A stretch of 11,539 nt of DNA, from positions 1 to 11,539 of the forward strand of contig PMBV01000093.1 of the NCBI GenBank assembly GCA_003153055.1, read 5' to 3'. Below the pieces are notes generated by a model. It was not told the DNA's origin. It saw only the letters and a program-made list of their open reading frames with translations, and did no database searches. Every line of letters starts with the position of its first letter. The first letter of the stretch is position 1. This DNA is from Myxococcales bacterium (GTDB lineage: Bacteria; Myxococcota; Myxococcia; Myxococcales; Myxococcaceae). The position numbers were made by a program, and so were the translations under genes. Positions 5,921 through 11,539 of this stretch are shown here, in pieces.

Positions 5921-6835
5921 ATGGCTGAGCTGGGTCTTGGTTTAGCGGCGCTGGGTCGGCCGGGCTACATGACGCTGGGGCATGCCTCCGATGTCCAGTC
6001 GGCCTCGATGGACGCGATGGGTCGTCACGCGGCGGCGATGTGCGAGGCGGCCTATGCTGCCGGCATCAAGCACTTCGACACCGCCCGGAGCTACGGCCGG
6101 GCTGAGCAGTTCCTCAAGGGCTGGCTCGATCGACGGCGCCCGCTCGACGTCGTGGTGTCCTCGAAGTGGGGCTACCGCTACGCCGCGGGGTGGAACGCCC
6201 AGGCCCCGGTGCACGAGGTGAAGGACCACCGCCTCGCCCACCTCGACAACCAATGGCCCGAGAGCCGGACGACGCTGGGCTGGTGGCTGAAGGTCTACCA
6301 GGTTCACTCGGCCACCCTCGAGTCGGGAGTGCTCGACGACGACGCCGTGCTCGATCGCCTGGCCTGGCTCAAAGCGGGCGGCCTGGAGATCGGCTTCACC
6401 GCGAGCGGCCCTCGCCAGGCCGAGGTAGTCCGCAAGGGGCTCGAGCTCCAGCGTGACGGCAAGCGGCTGTTCGACTGGGTGCAGGCCACCTGGAACGTGC
6501 TCGAACCGTCGGCCGGCCCGGTGCTCGCCGAGGCCCACGCTCGTGGCGTGAAGGTCATCATCAAGGAACCCCTGGCCAACGGGCGACTGACCGGCCGGGG
6601 CGATGTGCCCGCGTTCCTCGAGCTGGCCAAGGCACGAAACGCGACCCCCGACGCCGTGGCCCTGGCGACCGCTCTGGCTCAGCCCTGGGCTCGCATCGTG
6701 CTGTGTGGGGCGGCGACCCTCGAGCAGCTGAGCTCGAACCTCGAGGCGCGCACGGTGGCGCCGATCGACCCGAAGGGCTTTGCCCAGCCGGCTGAGCAGT
6801 ACTGGGCCGATCGGGCCCGGCTCCCGTGGTCCTGA
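5921..6835 (+). CDS. Aldo/keto reductase
   Basis: This 304-residue protein belongs to the aldo/keto reductase superfamily, NAD(P)H-dependent oxidoreductases with a (beta/alpha)8 barrel. The catalytic tetrad is complete: Asp53 and Tyr58 (FDTARSYGRAE), Lys82 (VSSKWG) and His129 (YQVHSAT). Near the C-terminus, CGAATLEQLSSNLEA (262-276) matches the usual cofactor-phosphate-binding segment in position and general form. No signal peptide is seen, so it should be cytosolic. The substrate cannot be deduced; the loop between the Lys and His strands (about 84-125) is the region that usually sets it. The ATG start lacks a clear Shine-Dalgarno sequence nearby (a G-rich run lies about 20 nt upstream). It is 69 nt after map, so it could be the last gene of that run, and converges with the YdjM-like gene. 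Confidence 0.93.
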   Translation: MAELGLGLAALGRPGYMTLGHASDVQSASMDAMGRHAAAMCEAAYAAGIKHFDTARSYGRAEQFLKGWLDRRRPLDVVVSSKWGYRYAAGWNAQAPVHEVKDHRLAHLDNQWPESRTTLGWWLKVYQVHSATLESGVLDDDAVLDRLAWLKAGGLEIGFTASGPRQAEVVRKGLELQRDGKRLFDWVQATWNVLEPSAGPVLAEAHARGVKVIIKEPLANGRLTGRGDVPAFLELAKARNATPDAVALATALAQPWARIVLCGAATLEQLSSNLEARTVAPIDPKGFAQPAEQYWADRARLPWS

Positions 6836-6848
6836 GGCACGACGCCTC
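6834..6848. terminator. Possible hairpin between convergent genes
   Basis: GAGGC (6834-6838) pairs with GCCTC (6844-6848) across ACGAC, right at the aldo/keto reductase stop and 15 nt from the end of the opposing gene. The position suits a bidirectional terminator, but the stem is short and no T-run is present. Confidence 0.25.
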
Positions 6849-6862
6849 CGGGCGCTGAAGGG

Positions 6863-7381
6863 CTAGCGGGCACCGAACCGGGCGCGAAGCGTCCGCACCA
6901 CATGCCCATCGCCCACCGTCGACGCCAGCTCGAAGGGTGTCCGCCCCAGCGGCAGCGCACAGCCCAGCGCCGCGAGCGTCACGAGCAATCCGGTGAGGGC
7001 GTTCTGCCAGGAGGCGAGATTCCACTGCCCCTTCCAGGAGATCTCCCCCGGGCTGAAGGGCCAGAGGTACGCGAGGCCCCAGCCGGGGCCACTCCCCACC
7101 AGATCGCACAGCAGGTGGAGGTGAAAGGCGACCAGCGTCAGAGCCGCTACGGCGAGATGGCGTCGCGCCAAAGCGCCCAGGACGAGGGCCGCCAGAAGCG
7201 CGGCCAGCACACCGTGCGTCAGCACATGATGCCAGCGGGCATAGGCAGCTTGCCCCCCGAGGAGTGACAGTCCATCGACATCGGGCAGGACCCCGGCCAT
7301 CGTGACCAGGACCCGGTCTCTGCGAGCGGCCAGCCGAGCACCCACGAGCCAGGAGAGCTCGAGGTGGACCAGCGGGCTCAC
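6863..7381 (-). CDS. YdjM-like membrane-associated metal-dependent hydrolase
   Basis: This 172-residue protein matches the family of inner-membrane putative metal hydrolases typified by E. coli YdjM. Likely metal ligands are in the expected order: His6 (LVHLELSW), Asp34/Asp36 (LPDVDGL), His51/His52/His56 (RWHHVLTHG), and His87/His89/Asp93 (FHLHLLCDLVGSG). The PFSP (108-111) that follows is also typical. Hydrophobic spans lie at about 56-72, 76-94 and 126-145. The physiological substrate of the family is unknown. GTG is the start, and its GTGA overlaps the pcnB stop by 4 bp, so translation is probably coupled. The E. coli homologue is LexA-regulated; nothing in the sequence suggests that here. 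The C-terminus (GRTPFELAS...) vaguely resembles half an ankyrin repeat, which I consider chance. Confidence 0.84.
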   Translation of the reverse strand: MSPLVHLELSWLVGARLAARRDRVLVTMAGVLPDVDGLSLLGGQAAYARWHHVLTHGVLAALLAALVLGALARRHLAVAALTLVAFHLHLLCDLVGSGPGWGLAYLWPFSPGEISWKGQWNLASWQNALTGLLVTLAALGCALPLGRTPFELASTVGDGHVVRTLRARFGAR

Positions 7382-8979
7382 CCCTCGGAACCCGAGGGCG
7401 GTCGTTCAGGTGGGGGCTGAGTTGGCTCGGCCGGGCTGCTCGCTGAAGGCTCCGCGCCCTCCTGAGGCTGCCCGGGGCGCTCTCCACGGCGGCGACGGCG
7501 ACGACGGCGACGGGGACCCTCGGCCTCCGCGGCCAGCGAAGGCGCGGCCCCGGACTTCCATCGTTCAAGCGCTTCCTTGTGGTCGCCCGTCGCCTCGACC
7601 CAGACTTCGAACACCGCCAACGACTCGTTGAACATCGGGTGCCCGCGGTAGCCCATGAGGCCCCCGCGACGCCGCCGGAGCCCGGCCAGAGTACGCTGGG
7701 CCATCAGGATCATGCGGCAGCGCTCGGCAATGCGCCGGGGCAGCCGGGCCTTCTGTACCAGCGACGAGAGCAACGCCTCGATGGCCTGGGCCACGGACAC
7801 GGGCCGGCTGTCGTCTTCTTCCTTGGTGGCGTCGGCTTCGGGCTCGTCGAGCGCGATGGGGAGCAAGATGACCGCGAGCAGCATGGAGTCGTCGAACTCG
7901 ACCCCCGCGGCCATACGCGCGTCCATCGTCGAGACGAAGCGCCAGTACTCGAGCACCCCGGCCGGGTCTTCACCACGCAAGTAGGCGTCGACCGGCGGCA
8001 ACAGCAACTTGAGCGCATCGAGGGCCCCCACCAGTTGGAGCGCCTGCATCGCCGAGGCTTGCCGGAGCAGCCTGAAGGTCTCCTCGAGCAGCCGGGGCGG
8101 AGAGCAGCGGGGCAGATCCTCCACCGAGCCCTCCATCGCCGCGTAGGTCCGCGATTCGATGTCGAAGCTCAGCTTGGCGGCGAACCGCACCGCGCGAAGG
8201 ATGCGCACCGGGTCTTCCCGCATGCGCTTCTCTGGGTCTCCGATGGTGCGAATCTCGCGGCTCGAGAGATCCTTGAGACCGCGCACGTAGTCGATGACCC
8301 GGCCAGCCACGGGGTCGTAGAAGAGCCCGTTGATGGTGAAGTCTCGCCGTCGCGCGTCTTCGACCGCGGTCCCGAAGGTGTTGTCCTCGACGATGAGGAG
8401 ATCGGGCTCGGCCTTCGGCGCCGCCTCGACCGCCACCTCCTCGTCTTGCACATCGCTCACCGCCTCGGTGGGCACCTCGGCGTCGTGCTCGACGGCGACC
8501 AGCGCTTCCCGGTCGGCCACCGCCATGTGCTCGGCCCCCTCGGAGTGCACGTCTCCCTCGACCGCCTCCGACGGCTGGGGCTCTTCAACCAGGCCGGGAG
8601 TGGCGCGGAAGGTCGACACCTCGAGGATCTTCCCGCCCTTGAAGTAGATGTGCGCCAGGCGAAACCGCCGACCGATGAGGCGGCAGTTGCGGAACAGCCC
8701 CCGCACCTGGTTCGGCGTCGCGCTGGTGGCGATGTCGAAGTCTTTGGGGGTCTTCCCCACCAGCAAATCTCTCACGCAGCCGCCAACCAGGTAGGCCTCG
8801 TACCCAGCCTGCCTCAGCCGCAGCACCACCCGCACCGCGTCGGCGTCGAGGCGCCCGGGCTCGATGTCGGGGCCAGCGTTCTCAGCCTCGACCTTCGAGG
8901 GCTCGGTCGTCTCTGCGTCGAGAGTGGACATTTCCTGCCTGGTTACCTCAGTGTCGATCGTCATGACGGCGCCGGCCAT
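7378..8979 (-). CDS. pcnB: Poly(A) polymerase I (PcnB type) with acidic insert and Arg-rich tail
   Basis: This class II nucleotidyltransferase adds 3' poly(A) tails to RNA, which promotes RNA decay in bacteria. Numbering is for the 533-residue product. The nucleotidyltransferase core has YLVGGCVRDLL (63-73) and catalytic Asp80/Asp82 (KDFDIATSATP). LIGRRFRLAHIYF (101-113) is a signature that separates PcnB from CCA-adding enzymes. RRRDFTING (210-218) and EDPVRILRAVRFAAKL (255-270) follow. Between STFR (122-125) and DNTFG (199-203) lies an acidic insertion of roughly 50 extra residues compared with E. coli PcnB. The C-terminus has nine consecutive Arg (490-498) and a Pro/Glu-rich tail; a basic C-terminus is known to bind RNA in PcnB. 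The start is uncertain: ATG 8979, 8964 and 8931 are all in frame. 8979 fits where GC-biased codons begin; 8931 has the best Shine-Dalgarno-like sequence (AGGCAGG). Confidence 0.92.
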   Translation of the reverse strand: MAGAVMTIDTEVTRQEMSTLDAETTEPSKVEAENAGPDIEPGRLDADAVRVVLRLRQAGYEAYLVGGCVRDLLVGKTPKDFDIATSATPNQVRGLFRNCRLIGRRFRLAHIYFKGGKILEVSTFRATPGLVEEPQPSEAVEGDVHSEGAEHMAVADREALVAVEHDAEVPTEAVSDVQDEEVAVEAAPKAEPDLLIVEDNTFGTAVEDARRRDFTINGLFYDPVAGRVIDYVRGLKDLSSREIRTIGDPEKRMREDPVRILRAVRFAAKLSFDIESRTYAAMEGSVEDLPRCSPPRLLEETFRLLRQASAMQALQLVGALDALKLLLPPVDAYLRGEDPAGVLEYWRFVSTMDARMAAGVEFDDSMLLAVILLPIALDEPEADATKEEDDSRPVSVAQAIEALLSSLVQKARLPRRIAERCRMILMAQRTLAGLRRRRGGLMGYRGHPMFNESLAVFEVWVEATGDHKEALERWKSGAAPSLAAEAEGPRRRRRRRRRGERPGQPQEGAEPSASSPAEPTQPPPERPPSGSEG

Positions 8980-9065
8980 ATACCCCAAACCCCTGGCGAT
9001 GGGTCTTCTCAAGCCAGTTTCTCGACCGGCGTGCACGCATTTCTGCGGCCGCCCGGCCGGTCGGG

Positions 9066-10097
9066 TCAGTCGAAGCGACGGCGGCGTGCCTTGTGGGTCC
9101 TCGGGCGGGCGTCGTCGAGTAACGACAGGTAGTCGACCTCCCTCGCGCGCGCAAGGGGTGGCTGCGACCCCAGTGAGGCCACCCGCTTGGTGATGGCCGC
9201 GATGATGTCGGGCACCGGTCGCACCAGTTGCAGCATCGCCTCGGGCCCCTGGACCGCCTCGAGCAGTGCCTGGGCGACGTCGGCCACCGGCAGCCCTCGC
9301 CGCATGAGGTCCTGAAACGAGTTGGACAGCGTGAAGAGGTTGTACCCCGAGGTCTGCACCAGCTCGAGCATCACCCTCAGCACCTGCCCCGCGCTGAGGT
9401 GCTTGTCGCCCATCAGCACCAGGGCCGCCTGAAAGTAGTTGAAGATCGGCACCACCCGGGGCCCGTAGCGGGCGAAGTAGGCCGGCGGCGTCAGGCGATC
9501 CAAGTTGATGAAGATGCGGCGCACCGGGTCGGCCGGAGTGATCGACCGCCACACCTGCATGATGCGATCGATGTCGTCGGGGTAGACCTCGGAGCCCTCG
9601 AGCAGCTGGTACATCACCGGCTCGCTCACCCGGCGGGCCACCATGTCGGCGTACAGCGAGTAGATGAAGGCGTCGGCCTCGGCGTCGTCGCCGAACAGCA
9701 CTTCTTCGGCGTCGGCCGGGGCCTTGGCCCGGCTCTCGAGCAGCACCGGCAGCTTGTAGCCAACCTGCCCTTTGAGCGCCTTGAAGCGGCCTCGCACCAG
9801 GTTCTTGAGGTTGTCCTTGAGCACCAGCTCGTCGAACTCCACCCCGTCGAGCTTCAGCTTCTCGGTCAACACCGTGCGCATCTGGGTCGGGCTGCCCGAG
9901 ATGATGCACAGCCGGCTGTCGCCCGAGGCCTTGAGCTCACGAATGAGCGCCGCCGCGCCGGGCACCGCCTTCTTTTCGTGCGCCTTCTGAAAGGCCGTGC
10001 GCACCAGTTGACGGAAGGTGTCGAACTCCGTCTGGAGGTAGGTCTTGTCGAGATCCCAGCGGTAGATGCGCAGGGGCCGTGGAGGCGCAAGCGTCAC
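9066..10097 (-). CDS. HAD-superfamily phosphatase, App1 (DUF2183)-like
   Basis: The first 160 residues of this 343-aa protein show the four HAD phosphatase motifs in order. These are motif I DLDKT (Asp15, Asp17), motif II in IISGSP (Ser68), motif III Lys (probably Lys115 in GYKLPVLL), and motif IV FGDDAEADAF (Asp137/Asp138). The segments ISGSPTQM and LFGDDAEADAFIYSLYADM resemble the catalytic domain of yeast App1 phosphatidate phosphatase, so a lipid phosphate such as phosphatidic acid is a reasonable but unproven substrate. Residues from about 190 form a helical domain I do not recognise, ending in a basic tail (RTHKARRRRFD). No signal peptide or membrane span is seen. GTG is the start; its GTGA overlaps the plsX stop by 4 bp, implying translational coupling. 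HAD class is confident; the App1 assignment is moderate. Confidence 0.82.
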   Translation of the reverse strand: MTLAPPRPLRIYRWDLDKTYLQTEFDTFRQLVRTAFQKAHEKKAVPGAAALIRELKASGDSRLCIISGSPTQMRTVLTEKLKLDGVEFDELVLKDNLKNLVRGRFKALKGQVGYKLPVLLESRAKAPADAEEVLFGDDAEADAFIYSLYADMVARRVSEPVMYQLLEGSEVYPDDIDRIMQVWRSITPADPVRRIFINLDRLTPPAYFARYGPRVVPIFNYFQAALVLMGDKHLSAGQVLRVMLELVQTSGYNLFTLSNSFQDLMRRGLPVADVAQALLEAVQGPEAMLQLVRPVPDIIAAITKRVASLGSQPPLARAREVDYLSLLDDARPRTHKARRRRFD

Positions 10098-11122
10098 GTC
10101 TTGGGGAGCCCGTCCATGATGGCCTGGGAGAGCTCATTGGCGACGGCCTTGGCCGCCACCTTGCCCGCGTTGGTGATGGCCCGGGCTTTCGACCGGCCGT
10201 GCGCCTTGATGAACAGCTTGTCGAAGCCCAGCACCGGGGCGCCGCCGTATTGCTCCCAGTCGGTGACCTGTTTGATCCGCTCGATGCCGGTGTTCAGCAT
10301 CGCCATGCCCGCCCGCCACATCAGGTTGTGTTTGTAGGCGTAGCGAGCGAGCTCGACCACGGTCTCGCCGACCCCCTCGAGCATCTTGAGGCACACGTTG
10401 CCGACGAAGCCGTCGCACACCACGACATCGGCCGTGCCTTTGGGAATGTCCACGCCCTCGATGTTGCCGATGAAGCGAATGCCCCCCAGCCGAGTGAGCC
10501 GCTGGTGCGCCTCCACGACCCGAGGCGGCCCCTTCTGCGCCTCGGTGCCGTTGGACAGCAGCGCCACCGAGGGGTCCTTGTTGCGCGAGATGATGCGGGC
10601 GTAGGCCGAACCCATGACGGCGAAGGTGACCAGGTCGTCGGCGGAGGCGTCGACCGTCGCCCCCACGTCGAGAATGAGGCTGAAGGGGTCGTTCTTCTCT
10701 CCCCGTTGGGTCGCCGTTGGGTACACGGTGGCGAGGGCCGCCCGGCGAACACCGGGCATCAGGCTGAAGCTGCGCGCGCAGGCCAGCACCCCAGCGCCGG
10801 TATTGCCCGCCGACACGACGGCGTCGGCTTCTCCATCGCGCACCAGCTTGGTCGCCAGCAGCACCGAGGCTTGCGGCTTCTCGTCGAGGGCCGGGCCGGG
10901 CTTTTCGTTCATGCCGATCCACTCGGCCGTGTGGTGCACCGCGATGTGCTCGGCGTTGTGCCGAACCCCGGCCAGCGCCTCGTCGATGGCGTGGCGGTCA
11001 CCCACCAACAATGCGTGGAGGTTCTCGGACTCGAGGGTCAACTGGGCAGCACCCCGCACGACCTCCGCGGGTCCGTGGTCTCCCCCCATGACGTCGAACG
11101 CGATGGTGACTGGGCGGCTCAT
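10094..11122 (-). CDS. plsX: Phosphate acyltransferase PlsX
   Basis: PlsX converts acyl-ACP plus phosphate into acyl-phosphate, the donor used by PlsY to start phosphatidic acid synthesis, and acts peripherally at the membrane. The 342-residue length is normal. Family landmarks are clear: IAFDVMGGDHGP (7-18), SAGNTGA, GNIEGVDIPKGTADVVVCDG, the following FVGNVCLK, and YGGAPVLG near the C-terminus. The ATG is the only good start, but no strong Shine-Dalgarno sequence precedes it. In many bacteria plsX follows rpmF and precedes fabH/fabD. Here it follows an unrecognised gene (55 nt away, with a hairpin between) and overlaps a HAD phosphatase gene by 4 bp. That neighbourhood suggests it is co-produced with a possible phosphatidate-processing enzyme. 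Confidence 0.97.
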   Translation of the reverse strand: MSRPVTIAFDVMGGDHGPAEVVRGAAQLTLESENLHALLVGDRHAIDEALAGVRHNAEHIAVHHTAEWIGMNEKPGPALDEKPQASVLLATKLVRDGEADAVVSAGNTGAGVLACARSFSLMPGVRRAALATVYPTATQRGEKNDPFSLILDVGATVDASADDLVTFAVMGSAYARIISRNKDPSVALLSNGTEAQKGPPRVVEAHQRLTRLGGIRFIGNIEGVDIPKGTADVVVCDGFVGNVCLKMLEGVGETVVELARYAYKHNLMWRAGMAMLNTGIERIKQVTDWEQYGGAPVLGFDKLFIKAHGRSKARAITNAGKVAAKAVANELSQAIMDGLPKT

Positions 11123-11141
11123 CGCGTCGGATGGTACACGA

Positions 11142-11177
11142 AGCGGGCGCGATTCAGGCCTTTTGAGCGCGCCCGCT
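11142..11177 (-). terminator. 10-bp hairpin between the upstream gene and plsX
   Basis: AGCGGGCGCG (11142-11151) is the exact reverse complement of CGCGCCCGCT (11168-11177), with a 16-nt loop. On the minus strand it begins within the stop codon of the preceding gene and ends 19 nt before the plsX ATG. No T-run follows, so it may be a Rho-assisted terminator, an attenuator, or an mRNA-stabilising or translation-controlling hairpin for plsX. Confidence 0.5.
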
Positions 11178-11539
11178 CAGCGATCATCTCGGCTCTTGTT
11201 GGCCGAGTCTCGTTCGATGCACCCCTTGGTCAGGGTGTACTGGTAGGTGCCCAGCTCATCGCGCCAGAACTCGCCGACGTAGGGCCAGTAGAGGTATTCG
11301 TCGGGCACCCCGTAGCTGAGCTTGTAGGGCTTCACGGTGGCCTGCTCACCTCCGCTGGCCAGCATCGCCTCGAGGAACTCCTTCTCTTTGGAGGTCGTCT
11401 CGAACTTGATTCGCAGGCCGTTGGCGCGGAGCGTCTTGAGCTGGCCGAGCTCGAACTCGAGCTTGCTCTTGGCCATCACGCCCGCCTTCTTGATGAGCAC
11501 CGCGCGCTGCACCTTGAGCTGCTCGATGAGGGCCTTGGC
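11177..11539 (-). CDS. Unrecognised protein, C-terminal 120 residues (5' end outside the window)
   Basis: The frame is open to the right edge, so the GTG at 11512 is probably internal and the gene starts outside the window. The visible part opens with a Lys-rich amphipathic helical stretch (about 50 residues, including KSKLEFELGQLKTLRANGLR) that could be a coiled coil. It ends in a compact aromatic segment, DEYLYWPYVGEFWRDELGTY, followed by QYTLTKGC and a polar tail. I do not recognise the family, and no catalytic motif is seen. The aromatic density suggests a conserved binding surface. It lies on the same strand as plsX, 54 nt upstream, with a strong hairpin covering its stop codon, so read-through into plsX may be limited or controlled. 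Confidence 0.72.
   Translation of the reverse strand, partial: AKALIEQLKVQRAVLIKKAGVMAKSKLEFELGQLKTLRANGLRIKFETTSKEKEFLEAMLASGGEQATVKPYKLSYGVPDEYLYWPYVGEFWRDELGTYQYTLTKGCIERDSANKSRDDR

Noticed and set aside
6863..6950. Half-ankyrin-like C-terminus (GRTPFELAS...VVRTLRARFGA) of the YdjM-like protein
   Set aside because: A single partial repeat cannot form an ankyrin stack, and it lies where this family normally ends. I judge it coincidental.
8980..9065. Promoter or terminator in the gap between the HAD gene and pcnB
   Set aside because: A TTGAGA and a TATAT are present on the minus strand, but the spacing (about 24 nt) is wrong for sigma-70. The G/C palindromes there are short.
7579..9132. 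517-codon plus-strand open frame opposite pcnB
   Set aside because: It is the complement of a well-conserved gene; the product is rich in His/Arg/Val/Gly repeats and has no recognisable domain.
9228..10337. 369-codon plus-strand open frame opposite the HAD gene and the plsX end
   Set aside because: It is antisense to two motif-bearing genes and its composition is that of a mirror frame (His/Leu/Glu/Val-rich).
1..11539. CRISPR array, toxin-antitoxin pair, restriction, retron or other defence system
   Set aside because: No regularly spaced direct repeats, reverse transcriptase, nuclease, methyltransferase or small toxin-like gene pairs were found on either strand.

Overview
The window is GC-rich bacterial DNA, most likely from a myxobacterium (Myxococcota). 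The clues are strong G/C preference at third codon positions with long shadow ORFs opposite nearly every gene, a cysteine-repeat protein of the myxobacterial surface type, and the mix of housekeeping and unrecognised genes. This placement is an inference; no rRNA or other marker is present.

Left arm (plus strand, 1-2446): the 3' end of a cysteine-repeat protein, an alpha/beta-hydrolase of the lipase type with an intact Ser-Asp-His triad, and an unrecognised, mostly helical 149-residue protein.

Middle (2447-3632): about 1.2 kb with no convincing gene. Two diverged copies of one sequence (2632-2883 and 3398-3588) face each other as inverted repeats. Between them lie a 38-bp near-perfect palindrome (3005-3042) and a broken C-terminal piece of a LysR-type regulator. 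This is the least explained part of the window.

Centre right (plus strand, 3633-6835): a single-pass membrane protein of unknown function, a type I methionine aminopeptidase with an N-terminal SEC-C zinc-binding motif 14 nt downstream, and an aldo/keto reductase with a full catalytic tetrad.

Right arm (minus strand, 11539 down to 6863): the 3' end of an unrecognised gene, a 10-bp hairpin, plsX (acyl-phosphate synthesis for membrane lipids), a HAD-type phosphatase resembling the App1 phosphatidate phosphatase domain, a PcnB-type poly(A) polymerase with an acidic insertion and an Arg9 tail, and a YdjM-like membrane hydrolase. plsX/HAD and pcnB/ydjM each overlap by 4 bp (GTGA), which suggests translational coupling; an 86-nt gap before the chosen pcnB start separates the two pairs. 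The pairing of plsX with a lipid-phosphatase-like gene points to phospholipid metabolism, while the poly(A) polymerase links the run to RNA turnover.

I found no CRISPR array, tRNA, rRNA, transposase or phage gene. The strongest candidate for something undescribed is the inverted-repeat region at 2632-3588. It looks like a decayed mobile or structured repeat rather than a working gene system.
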